From NCBI RefSeq assembly GCF_002251435.1, contig NZ_NPJI01000082.1, positions 1 through 64,000 of the forward strand: 64,000 nucleotides of DNA, written 5' to 3'. The position numbers and the translations under genes are program-made. Below the pieces are notes generated by a model. That model was not told the DNA's origin. It did no database searches and was given only the letters and a program-made list of their open reading frames with translations. The DNA is from Prevotella sp. P2-180. GTDB lineage: Bacteria; Bacteroidota; Bacteroidia; Bacteroidales; Bacteroidaceae. The first letter of the stretch is position 1. Every line of letters begins with the position of its first letter. This document shows positions 47,306 through 56,539 of the stretch, in pieces.

Positions 47306-50095
47306 ATGGTTAATCGTATTATCTATATTACTTTTTTACTGCTAATTACTGTGTTTTCATCTTGCAACAATGAATCAGTACACAAACACTATCGCATCGG
47401 TGTGTCGCAATGCAGTGGTGGCTACTGGCGGGAGAAACAGAACAACGAGATGCTTCGCGAACTATTGTTGCATGATGATGCAACGATGGAATTGTTGTGT
47501 GCTGTTGACAATGGTAAAAAACAGATAGAGGACATACAGTATTTTATAGATAATAAGGTGGACATACTTCTTGTATCGCCACACGACACAACAGCCCTTT
47601 CCGACATTATTGGCAAAGCCTACGATAATGGTATTCCGGTAGTGTTGTTTGACAGAACCATCAACAGCGAAAAATATTCGGCGTTTGTTGGTGGCGACAA
47701 TACCAAGGTGGGACTGTTGATGGCTGCCTATGTGGCAACAAAACTGAAGAGCCAAGGTGGAAAAGTGTTGGAAATAACAGGAGATATGCAGACTTCACCT
47801 GCCATGCAAAGACACAAGGGCTTCATTAGTGGTTTGTCAAATTCTTCCAATATTGAAGTTGTGGCATCTGTGGATGCTGGTTGGTTAGGGCCTCGCACAT
47901 CGGAAGCGACAGATTCGCTCCTTCGCCTTCATCCTGACGTGGATGTCATTGTCGCCCATAGCGACTATATGGCAAGTGAGGCAAAGAAAGTGGCAGACAA
48001 GTTATATCCCGACAATGACTATATCTTTGTCGGAGCCGACGGTTTCGGTTCGCCTGGGCTGGGAGTAGAGGCGGTAGAGAAAGGTCTGCTCAATGCTACC
48101 GCTATATATCCAACTGGCGGAGAGGAGATCATTCAGACTGCATTGAAAATTCTTCGGAGAGAGAAATTCGACCGTCAGACCCTTCTCCCAAGTTACTTGG
48201 TGAGTACGCCACAGGAAGCCACTCTGCTGATAAACATGGACCATGCCATAAACTCTGAGGTTGAGCGAGTGAAAAAGATGCACAACCTTGCCGTGTTCTA
48301 TCTGAAAGAGAGCCAGATGAGACGTATAATGTTGTATGTGGCATTGGGAGTGCTGACTTTGATATGTGGCCTTTGTGTTGCGCTCTATCGTGTGAATACG
48401 TTGAGGAGAAAGTCGAACAAACGACTGCACGAACAACAAAACATACTGCTTGAAAAGAATGAGGAACTTGTAAATATGACCCACCAGCTGGAGGATGCAA
48501 CGAATGCGAAACTCGTGTTCTTTACCAATATCTCACATGATTTCCGCACACCTCTCAACCTCATCTCAGGTCCTATTGACCAAGCAATGACAATGATGAA
48601 GGATAATGGCGAACTGATGGCACTGTTGCAGATTGCAAAGCGTAATGTGGGAGTGTTGCTCGACCTTGTAAACCAAATCCTTGATTTTAGAAAGGTGGAA
48701 AACGGTAAGATGAAGTTGAACATTCAAACGGTTAACCTCAACTCTCTGGTAAACTCATGGCACGAGTCCTTTATGTCGTTGGCGCAGAAAAAAGGCCTTA
48801 ACCTTCACTTCGACATAAGTCAGGGTGAGTGTTTCGCCAACGTTGACGTGAAGAAGCTCGAACGTATGGTGTACAACATCCTTGGCAATTCCATCAAGTT
48901 CACGCCCTCAGGTGGCTCCATAAGTTTGCAGTATGGCTTGTCAGACGATAAACTCACCATTGCCGTAAGCGACACAGGTCCCGGTATTGACGAGGACAAG
49001 CTGAATAAAATATTTGAACGCTTTTATAGGTTGGAAAACTCCTCGGAGGAAGGCACTGGCATAGGATTGGCATTAGTGAAGAAATATGCAGAGCTGATGG
49101 GTGGAAGAGTGGAGATAGACTCGAACAGCGACAAGACAGCAGGCAAGACAGGAACGAGAATATCCATCATTATTCCATCAGTACAACCATACGCCTCCGC
49201 ACCAGTGTCGAAAGTGAACCAAGGTCTGTCGCCGGAAAGTCTTTGGGTATGTTCCAACCTGCCTTCGGCACAACCCATGATACAACAGAACGTAACGGAA
49301 GAAGAGACGCGGCCCGTAGTGTTGGTAATTGACGACAATGCCGATATGCGGTCGTTTATCGGCAGCCTGCTAAGCGAAAAATACCGTGTCTTGAAAGCCT
49401 GCGACGGCGAGGAAGGTCTAAGGTTGGCAACAGAGAACATTCCGGACATTGTTTTGTGCGATGTGATGATGCCGGTTATGGACGGTTTGGAATGTTGCCA
49501 ACAGCTGAAGAACAACGTATGCACCAGCCACATCCCGGTGATAATGCTTACGGCATGCGGTCTTGACGAGCACCGCGTCAAAGGCTTGCAGTCGGGAGCG
49601 GAGGCTTATCTGGCAAAACCATTCAATAGCTCGGTATTGTTGGCACAGATAGACACACTCTTGAAAAACCGTTTAAGGGTTAACCTGTTCAGGGGAAATG
49701 CCGCGGAACAAAGTAACGACGCGTCAGATTCGAAAAAGCCTGCCAGACAAGACACATCCGAACAGTCGTTGTCGAGATACGACAGGGGGTTCCTGAAGAA
49801 ATTGCGGGAACACATAGAGGAGAACTACAGCGACAAGGATTTCAGCGTAGAGATACTTGCAGAGAAGATGTGCCTTAGCCGTGCCCAACTCTATAGGAAG
49901 TGTAAGGCGCTTACAGGCTTCACGCCTGTGGAGATTATCCGCAATACCCGCCTTGAACATGCGCGTGAGATGCTCCTCGACGGTTATGACCAGGTCTCCC
50001 ATGTGGCTGCTGCTGTAGGTATTCCCAATGCAACTTATTTCACCAAGTGTTATAAAACTTATTTCGGTGATTATCCAAGCGACACTATGGCATAA
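47306..50095 (+). CDS. Hybrid two-component sensor with periplasmic sugar-binding domain
   Basis: 929 residues. An exported start (TFLLLITVFSSC) is followed by a periplasmic-binding-protein domain of the ribose/fructose type (YRIGVSQCSGGYWREKQNNE, DILLVSPHDTTALSDIIGKA, VFVGADGFGSPG), a membrane helix at about 347-367, a histidine kinase (FTNISHDFRTPLNLISG, FSD-type ATP lid DTGPGIDE), a receiver (IVLCDVMMPVMDG) and an AraC HTH (SRAQLYRKCKALTGFTPVEI). B. thetaiotaomicron BT1754, with the same domains, senses fructose and controls its levan locus, which matches the downstream genes. Confidence 0.93.
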   Translation: MVNRIIYITFLLLITVFSSCNNESVHKHYRIGVSQCSGGYWREKQNNEMLRELLLHDDATMELLCAVDNGKKQIEDIQYFIDNKVDILLVSPHDTTALSDIIGKAYDNGIPVVLFDRTINSEKYSAFVGGDNTKVGLLMAAYVATKLKSQGGKVLEITGDMQTSPAMQRHKGFISGLSNSSNIEVVASVDAGWLGPRTSEATDSLLRLHPDVDVIVAHSDYMASEAKKVADKLYPDNDYIFVGADGFGSPGLGVEAVEKGLLNATAIYPTGGEEIIQTALKILRREKFDRQTLLPSYLVSTPQEATLLINMDHAINSEVERVKKMHNLAVFYLKESQMRRIMLYVALGVLTLICGLCVALYRVNTLRRKSNKRLHEQQNILLEKNEELVNMTHQLEDATNAKLVFFTNISHDFRTPLNLISGPIDQAMTMMKDNGELMALLQIAKRNVGVLLDLVNQILDFRKVENGKMKLNIQTVNLNSLVNSWHESFMSLAQKKGLNLHFDISQGECFANVDVKKLERMVYNILGNSIKFTPSGGSISLQYGLSDDKLTIAVSDTGPGIDEDKLNKIFERFYRLENSSEEGTGIGLALVKKYAELMGGRVEIDSNSDKTAGKTGTRISIIIPSVQPYASAPVSKVNQGLSPESLWVCSNLPSAQPMIQQNVTEEETRPVVLVIDDNADMRSFIGSLLSEKYRVLKACDGEEGLRLATENIPDIVLCDVMMPVMDGLECCQQLKNNVCTSHIPVIMLTACGLDEHRVKGLQSGAEAYLAKPFNSSVLLAQIDTLLKNRLRVNLFRGNAAEQSNDASDSKKPARQDTSEQSLSRYDRGFLKKLREHIEENYSDKDFSVEILAEKMCLSRAQLYRKCKALTGFTPVEIIRNTRLEHAREMLLDGYDQVSHVAAAVGIPNATYFTKCYKTYFGDYPSDTMA

Positions 50096-50151
50096 CCATT
50101 AGTGAAGAATAAAAATGTTACCTTTTTAATATTATTGTTTCATTTTGTAAA

Positions 50152-50182
50152 GGTTGCAACATTAGTGCGGAATGTTGCAACC
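50152..50182. promoter_or_regulatory. 12-bp perfect inverted repeat upstream of susC
   Basis: ggttgcaacatt / aatgttgcaacc with a 7-nt spacer, ending just upstream of the -33 region. It is the best candidate operator for the hybrid regulator's AraC domain. Confidence 0.6.
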
Positions 50183-50186
50183 GGTT

Positions 50187-50220
50187 TTTGTAGATATTTC
50201 TGCGATTTAGGCTAATTTTG
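50187..50220 (+). promoter_or_regulatory. Promoter of the fructan utilisation operon
   Basis: -7 TAATTTTG (50213-50220) with a TTTG at 50187-50190, spacer 22 bp (slightly long), which would fit an activator-dependent promoter. The start near 50227 excludes the TTG codon at 50234 as a good start. Confidence 0.55.
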
Positions 50221-50257
50221 CAGCGAAAACAATTTGAAACATCTAAATAACAAACAA

Positions 50258-53200
50258 ATGAAACAGTTTAAAAGATTAGCAACAATGGCGCTATTGTTCG
50301 TGGTCGCTACCATAACATATGCGCAAACGATTGAAGCTACGGGACAGGTGGTTGACCCGACAGGAGAAACCATCATCGGAGCCACAATCATGGAGAAAGG
50401 TACCACCAACGGTACGATTACTGATTTCGACGGAAACTTCAAGATCAGTGTAAAGCAAGGTGCCATACTTGTTGTAAGCTATATAGGCTTCAACAATCAG
50501 GAGCTTCCTGCCGCTCAGGGAATGAAGATTACACTGATGGAAGACGCGTTGAATCTTCAGGAAGTGGTGGTGACAGGTTATACCACCCAGCGCAAGGCAG
50601 ACCTTACGGGTGCCGTTTCCGTGGTAAGTGTTGACGAGTTGCAGAAGCAGAATGAAAACAACCCGATAAAGGCCCTTCAAGGTAGGGTGCCGGGCATGAA
50701 CATCTCTGCCGACGGAACACCTTCAGGAGCTGCCACTGTCCGCATTCGTGGTATAGGTACCCTAAACAACAACGACCCTCTTTATATAGTGGATGGCGTG
50801 CCGACGAAATCGGGTATGCACGAGCTCAACGGCAACGACATTGAGTCTATCCAGGTGTTGAAGGATGCTGCTTCGGCAAGTATCTATGGTTCCAGGGCTG
50901 CCAACGGTGTCATCATCATCACCACTAAGAAAGGTAAGGACGGAAAGGTGAAGATAGATTTCGACGCAAGCATTGCCGCCTCTTTCTATGCCAACCAGCT
51001 CAAGGTGCTCAACGCAGAGCAGTGGGGACAGGCTTTTTGGCAGGCAAATGTCAACGATGGCCTTGACCCGAACAACAACAATCTTGGCTATCACTTCGAT
51101 TGGGGCTACGACCCACAGGGAACCCCACAGCTCTACAACGTGACGATGCGCAAATACCTTGACGACGGTAATACCATTCCTGCCGCCGATACCGACTGGG
51201 TAAAGGAAACCACTCGCACTGGTGTTATCCAGAATTACAACGTAAGCGTAAGCAATGGCAACGAGAAGGGGTCAAGCTATTTGTCTCTTGGTTACTACAA
51301 GAATCTCGGTATCATAAAGTATTCTGACTTCGAGCGACTTTCCGCCCGTATTAACAGCGACTACAAACTCATTGGCAATGTTCTGACCGTAGGCGAGCAC
51401 TTCACGCTCAACCGCACTTCAGAGGTTAGCGCACCGGGCGGGTTCCTTGAAAATGTACTTCAGTTCAACCCTTCGTTCCCGGTTTACAATACAAAAGGTG
51501 AATATGCAAACCTTACGGGAGGATATGCCGACCGCGAAAACCCTCTCGGACGTCTGGAACGCAACAAGAACAATCGATATACCTATTGGCGTGCATTTGG
51601 CGACGTGTACCTAAACCTCGCCCTTTTCAAAGGCTTTAACATCCGCACCACAGCGGGCATCGACTATGCCCAGAAGCAGCAACGCATCTTCACAATGCCT
51701 ATTTCTAACGGTAACGTGGCAAATCCTGAGAATGCCGTGGAGGCAAAGCAGGAGCACTGGATGAAATGGATGTGGAATGCCGTGGCAACATACAACATGG
51801 AAGTGGGAAATCATCGTGCTGACTATATGCTCGGTGTTGAGGCAAACCGTCAGAATGACGTGTGGTTCTCTGGCAAACGCTACGACTTCGAGGCTCTCAA
51901 CACCGATTATATGTGGCCTGACGCAGGCACAGGCATCGAAAAGGCCTATGGTTCGGGCAGTGGCTTCTCGCTCTTCTCTTTCTTTGGAAAGGTGAACTAC
52001 ACCTTTGCTGATAAATATATGGCTTCTGTCACCGTGCGCCGCGACGGTTCAAGCCGATTCGGTAAAAACAACAAGTATGGTACGTTCCCTTCAGTAAGTG
52101 CCGGATGGCGCATCACACAGGAAAAGTTCATGAAGTCCACCAGCTCATGGCTCTACGACCTCAAGTTGCGTGCATCTTGGGGACAGACAGGTAACCAGGA
52201 AATCTCAAACACCGCCCGCTACACTCTCTACCATGCTGTATATGGCGACTCAAACTTCGGAGGCAACAGCTTTGGTACCTCTTATGATATTGCCGGCACC
52301 AATGGCGGACAGATACTGCAGTCGGGATTCAAACGTGGCCAGATTGGAAACGACGATATAAAATGGGAAACTACAACCCAGACAAACTTCGGCTTCGACT
52401 TCTCACTCTTCAACAACACCCTTTACGGTAGTTTCGACTACTACTTCAAGACAACAAAGGACATCCTCCTCTATATGGCAGGTATAGCGGCGATGGGCGA
52501 AGGCAGCTCAATGTGGATAAACGCCGGAGAGATGAAGAACAATGGTCTTGAACTTAACCTCGGCTACCGCAACAACATAGGCGACTTTAGCTACGACATC
52601 ACCGCAAACATTGGCACCTACCGCAATGAGATTACCAAACTGCCGGAGACAGTGGCTGCCAACGGCGACTTCGGAGGCAATGGCGTGAAGAGTGTCATCG
52701 GTCATCCTATGGGCGCACAGGTGGGCTATATCTACGACGGAATTTTCAAAAGCCAGGAAGAGGTTGACAACCACGCCATACAGCAAGGAGCCGGCGTGGG
52801 CAGGATGCGATTCAAGGACCTCGACGGCGACGGCATGATAACCGAGGCCGACCAGGATTGGATCTACTCTCCGGTACCTGATTTCTCTTACGGCATGAAT
52901 ATCTACCTGCAGTATAAGAACTGGGACCTTACAATGTTCTGGCAGGGTGTCCAGGGTGTTGACGTCATCTCCGACCTTAAAAAGGAAACCGACCTCTGGG
53001 CAGGCGTGAACGTGGCAAACCTCAACAAGGGACAGCGACTCCTCGAAGCATGGTCACCAACAAATCCGGACTCCAACATCCCTGCACTCTCAACATACAA
53101 CAACAATAACGAGACACGCGTTTCAAGTTATTATGTAGAGAATGGGTCATACCTCAAACTGCGTAACATACAGCTTGGATACAATGTTCCAAAAGCGTTT

Positions 53201-53359
53201 GCAAACAAGCTCCAGATGGAACGTCTCCGCTTCTATCTTTCAGCACAGAACCTGCTCACCATCAAGAGCAGCGATTTTACAGGTGTTGACCCTGAGAACG
53301 CAAACTTTGGATATCCTATACCGGTGAATGTGACATTTGGTCTTAACGTAACATTTTAA
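50258..53359 (+). CDS. SusC-family TonB-dependent transporter
   Basis: 1033 residues from the ATG at 50258. Signal peptide (KRLATMALLFVVATITYAQ), a carboxypeptidase-regulatory-like domain (GQVVDPTGETIIGATIMEKG), the TonB box region (LQEVVVTGYTTQRKADLTGA), plug (NPIKALQGRVPGMNIS, RIRGIGTLNNNDPLYIVDGV) and a 22-stranded barrel ending in the aromatic GLNVTF. It forms the outer-membrane import pore with SusD. Likely cargo is fructo-oligosaccharide, from its neighbours. Confidence 0.95.
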   Translation: MKQFKRLATMALLFVVATITYAQTIEATGQVVDPTGETIIGATIMEKGTTNGTITDFDGNFKISVKQGAILVVSYIGFNNQELPAAQGMKITLMEDALNLQEVVVTGYTTQRKADLTGAVSVVSVDELQKQNENNPIKALQGRVPGMNISADGTPSGAATVRIRGIGTLNNNDPLYIVDGVPTKSGMHELNGNDIESIQVLKDAASASIYGSRAANGVIIITTKKGKDGKVKIDFDASIAASFYANQLKVLNAEQWGQAFWQANVNDGLDPNNNNLGYHFDWGYDPQGTPQLYNVTMRKYLDDGNTIPAADTDWVKETTRTGVIQNYNVSVSNGNEKGSSYLSLGYYKNLGIIKYSDFERLSARINSDYKLIGNVLTVGEHFTLNRTSEVSAPGGFLENVLQFNPSFPVYNTKGEYANLTGGYADRENPLGRLERNKNNRYTYWRAFGDVYLNLALFKGFNIRTTAGIDYAQKQQRIFTMPISNGNVANPENAVEAKQEHWMKWMWNAVATYNMEVGNHRADYMLGVEANRQNDVWFSGKRYDFEALNTDYMWPDAGTGIEKAYGSGSGFSLFSFFGKVNYTFADKYMASVTVRRDGSSRFGKNNKYGTFPSVSAGWRITQEKFMKSTSSWLYDLKLRASWGQTGNQEISNTARYTLYHAVYGDSNFGGNSFGTSYDIAGTNGGQILQSGFKRGQIGNDDIKWETTTQTNFGFDFSLFNNTLYGSFDYYFKTTKDILLYMAGIAAMGEGSSMWINAGEMKNNGLELNLGYRNNIGDFSYDITANIGTYRNEITKLPETVAANGDFGGNGVKSVIGHPMGAQVGYIYDGIFKSQEEVDNHAIQQGAGVGRMRFKDLDGDGMITEADQDWIYSPVPDFSYGMNIYLQYKNWDLTMFWQGVQGVDVISDLKKETDLWAGVNVANLNKGQRLLEAWSPTNPDSNIPALSTYNNNNETRVSSYYVENGSYLKLRNIQLGYNVPKAFANKLQMERLRFYLSAQNLLTIKSSDFTGVDPENANFGYPIPVNVTFGLNVTF

Positions 53360-53365
53360 TTAGTC

Positions 53366-55099
53366 ATGAAAAAGATTTTCAACTACATATTGGCTGCCTC
53401 TTTTGCCGTTATGGCAGCAAGCTGCTCCAACTTCCTCGATGAGCAGGTGCCACAGGGCACACTCGACGAGAACCAGGTGAAGGACCCTTCGCTGGTGGAG
53501 AGTACAGTGATTTCCGCTTATGCCGGATTCACCCAAAGTGAAGATATTAACGGATCGTTCTCAATGTGGAACTACGATGTGCGCTCCGACGACGCATATA
53601 AGGGAGGCAGCTCGGTGAACGATGGCGACGTGTTCCATCAGCTTGAGGTACAGAAGGGTGTGCTCACCACCAACTGGAACATCAGCGACATGTGGAACCG
53701 CCTCTATATCACCATCTCACGAATCAATTCTGCCATCAGCCTTCTTGAAAAGTGTGACGAGAGCTATACGCTCAAGGAGCAGCGTCTTGCGGAAATGAAA
53801 TTCTTGCGTGCCTATAGCCACTTCCTGCTGAAGCGTCTCTACAAGAACATACCGTTCATCATGAACGCCAACCTTCAGTATGAAGACTATAACAAACTCT
53901 CCAATACCGAATACACCAACGACGAGGCATGGGCAGTAATCGCCAAGGAACTGGAAGAGGCTTACGAGGTGCTGCCAGTGAAGCAAGCGGACAAAGGACG
54001 TCCTACAAAGGCTGCCTGCGCGGCATTCCTCACCAAGGTCTATCTCTACAAGGCTTACCACCAGGACGATGCCAACAGCCATCAGGTGACAAGCATCAAC
54101 ACCGACGACCTTGAAAAGGTGATAAAATACTCCGATCCCGCGATTTATGCCGCCGGAGGATACGACCTCGAAAAGGACATCCACAACAACTTCCGTCCGG
54201 AAGAACAATACGAGAACGGATGCGAGTCGATATGGGCAATACAATACTCACGCAACGATGGTTCCACTTACGGAAACCTCAACTGGTCGAACGGACTTAT
54301 CTGTCCTAATATTGCTGATGTGACCGACGGTGGATGCGACTTCTACAAACCTTCGCAGAACCTTGTCAACGCATTCCGCACCGACAACAACGGACTGCCT
54401 TTGATCGACAGTTTCAACCAGAAGGATTACGACATGGCTGCCGACAACGCCGACCCAAGGCTCTTCCTCACCGTCGGAATGGCAGGACTGCCATACATGT
54501 TCAACCCAAGCTATATGATGGACCGCACTTCCAACTGGAGCCGTTCGGGTGGACTCTATGGCTACTATGTCACCCTGAAACAGAATGTTGACCCTGCCCT
54601 CATCGGACAATACCTGATAAAGGGTTCGTTCTGGGCAACAAGCATGAACCGCATCGTGTTCCGCTATGCCGATGTGCTTCTTGAGCGTGCCGAGGCATTC
54701 GCGCAACTTGGAAAGACAACAGAGGCTATCGCCTTGGTCAACAAGATCCGCTCTCGTGCAGCTGCAAGCACACAGATGATTTCCAACTATCCTTCAAGAT
54801 ATGGGGTGAAGTTCTATTGCAAGCAATACACTGGTTCATACGACAAGCAGCAGACCATAAAGATTGTGAAGATGGAACGCCGTCTCGAACTGGCTATGGA
54901 GTCGGAGAGATTCTTCGACCTCGTAAGATGGGGCGAGGCTGCCCAAACGCTCAACAGCTACTATGCTGCAGAGAAAACGAAATGCACCGTTTATGGCGAG
55001 GCTGAGTTCACTGCCAACAAAGGCGAGTATCTGCCTATTCCTTTTGCCCAGGTGGCTGCTTCAAACGGATATTACACTCAGAATATTGGTAACTGGTAA
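53366..55099 (+). CDS. SusD-family glycan-binding lipoprotein
   Basis: 577 residues with lipobox MAASC (cysteine 20). RagB/SusD helical fold: DEQVPQGTLDENQVKDPSLV, LRAYSHFLLKRLYKNIPFIM (TPR-like), RYADVLLERAEAFAQLGKTT and the C-terminal RRLELAMESERFFDLVRWGE. It sits as the lid of the SusC transporter. Start is 6 bp after the susC stop. Confidence 0.94.
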   Translation: MKKIFNYILAASFAVMAASCSNFLDEQVPQGTLDENQVKDPSLVESTVISAYAGFTQSEDINGSFSMWNYDVRSDDAYKGGSSVNDGDVFHQLEVQKGVLTTNWNISDMWNRLYITISRINSAISLLEKCDESYTLKEQRLAEMKFLRAYSHFLLKRLYKNIPFIMNANLQYEDYNKLSNTEYTNDEAWAVIAKELEEAYEVLPVKQADKGRPTKAACAAFLTKVYLYKAYHQDDANSHQVTSINTDDLEKVIKYSDPAIYAAGGYDLEKDIHNNFRPEEQYENGCESIWAIQYSRNDGSTYGNLNWSNGLICPNIADVTDGGCDFYKPSQNLVNAFRTDNNGLPLIDSFNQKDYDMAADNADPRLFLTVGMAGLPYMFNPSYMMDRTSNWSRSGGLYGYYVTLKQNVDPALIGQYLIKGSFWATSMNRIVFRYADVLLERAEAFAQLGKTTEAIALVNKIRSRAAASTQMISNYPSRYGVKFYCKQYTGSYDKQQTIKIVKMERRLELAMESERFFDLVRWGEAAQTLNSYYAAEKTKCTVYGEAEFTANKGEYLPIPFAQVAASNGYYTQNIGNW

Positions 55100-55114
55100 A
55101 AAAACAAGTACATT

Positions 55115-56521
55115 ATGCAAACAAAGATAAAAAACACAATAAAGGCATTGTTCGCCGCCATACTGCTGACGGGCTCCACTGCCTGCACAGACGACAACGT
55201 CAGCGACCTCCAGCTTTCGGGAGATTGCTCAATAGAGGCGCTGACCCTCGACAACTATGAGGGAAAGGTTGACCTCGCCTCACGCACCGTAACGGTAAAT
55301 CTTCCTGAGACCTACGACACGCGTGAAATGACACTGACCGAACTGCAACTCTCCGAAGGTGCTGCGGCAAATGTCCAGAAAGGACAGAAACTCAATATGG
55401 AAGGTGTGCAAAACATCCATGTGACTAACGGCGATTTGTTCCTCGACTGGAAACTTGTGGCAAAGCGCGACGAGGCGAAGATCACCTCGTTCGTAATCAA
55501 CGATGTCTATAACGGCATCATCGACCAAAGTGCAAAGACCATCACCGTTTATGTGCCGGGAAATGTTGACATCACATCACTCGTTCCTGCCATAGAGTAC
55601 AGCGAGGGTGCCACATGCCAGCCTCTCGACGGTGTGACACAGGACTTCACCTCTCCTGTTGTCTATACGGTCGCAAATGGCACAGCCCAGTCACAATACA
55701 CGGTATATGTCTATGCCATCGACAAGCCAAAGGCGGTGTTCGTGGGAAATGTTCCTGCAATGAGCGACCTCGATCCTGAGGCCAAGGAGGCATGCTCGTG
55801 GATGCTTGCCAACGTTGAGAAGTCTCTTTATGCTTCCTTTGCCGACATACAGTCGGATGCAATAGACCTCTCCGAGTGTAAGGTGATATGGTGGCATTTC
55901 CACTACGATGGCGGTGTTGACGGACACGACCAGTTCATGGTGAAAGCGCCATATGCGCTTGAGGCAAAGAACCAGCTGCGCACATATTATGAGAATGGTG
56001 GATCATTCCTCCTCACTCGCTATGCCACAAACCTTCCTTCCTTCATCGGTGCTACTGGCGACGACGAGTGGACAACTCCAAACAACTGCTGGGGACAGAA
56101 TGAAGCTGAGGCTGAACTTTGCGGCGGTCCTTGGGATTTCAAGAAGTACAGTTCACAGTCATCCCATCCTCTATGGCAGGGACTCGTGGCAGGCGACGAC
56201 CCAAATGCTGTTTATACCACAGATGCCGGATACCATATCACCAACTCCACAGCACAGTATCACATCGGAACTGATTGGGGCGGTTACGACAACCATGAGG
56301 CATGGGAAGCCCGCACCGGAGCAACCATTCTCGGAGTAGGTGGCGATGGGGCTGTCGTTGCCTGGGAATATCCCGCTCACGACGGCAAGGGTGGAATCAT
56401 CTGCATCGGCACTGGATGCTACGACTGGTATTCCTACACCTTTGAGGCTGGCTACACCGAGAAGTTCCACAAGAACGTTGCCATCATCACCCAAAATGCT
56501 TTCAATTATTTATCCAAGTAA
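55115..56521 (+). CDS. DUF4960 surface glycan-binding lipoprotein
   Basis: 468 residues with lipobox TGSTAC (cysteine 24). N-terminal beta domains (LEWKL-type strands such as NGDLFLDWKLVAKRDEAKIT, ASRTVTVNLPETYDTREMTL), then DUF4960 from about residue 205 (PKAVFVGNVPAMSDLDPEAK, KVIWWHFHYDGGVDGHDQF, GGSFLLTRYATNLPSFIG). BT1761 in the B. thetaiotaomicron levan locus, also DUF4960 and in the same position, binds levan at the cell surface. The start lies 15 bp after susD. Confidence 0.85.
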   Translation: MQTKIKNTIKALFAAILLTGSTACTDDNVSDLQLSGDCSIEALTLDNYEGKVDLASRTVTVNLPETYDTREMTLTELQLSEGAAANVQKGQKLNMEGVQNIHVTNGDLFLDWKLVAKRDEAKITSFVINDVYNGIIDQSAKTITVYVPGNVDITSLVPAIEYSEGATCQPLDGVTQDFTSPVVYTVANGTAQSQYTVYVYAIDKPKAVFVGNVPAMSDLDPEAKEACSWMLANVEKSLYASFADIQSDAIDLSECKVIWWHFHYDGGVDGHDQFMVKAPYALEAKNQLRTYYENGGSFLLTRYATNLPSFIGATGDDEWTTPNNCWGQNEAEAELCGGPWDFKKYSSQSSHPLWQGLVAGDDPNAVYTTDAGYHITNSTAQYHIGTDWGGYDNHEAWEARTGATILGVGGDGAVVAWEYPAHDGKGGIICIGTGCYDWYSYTFEAGYTEKFHKNVAIITQNAFNYLSK

Positions 56522-56539
56522 TTAATAAATAAAAAAAAT

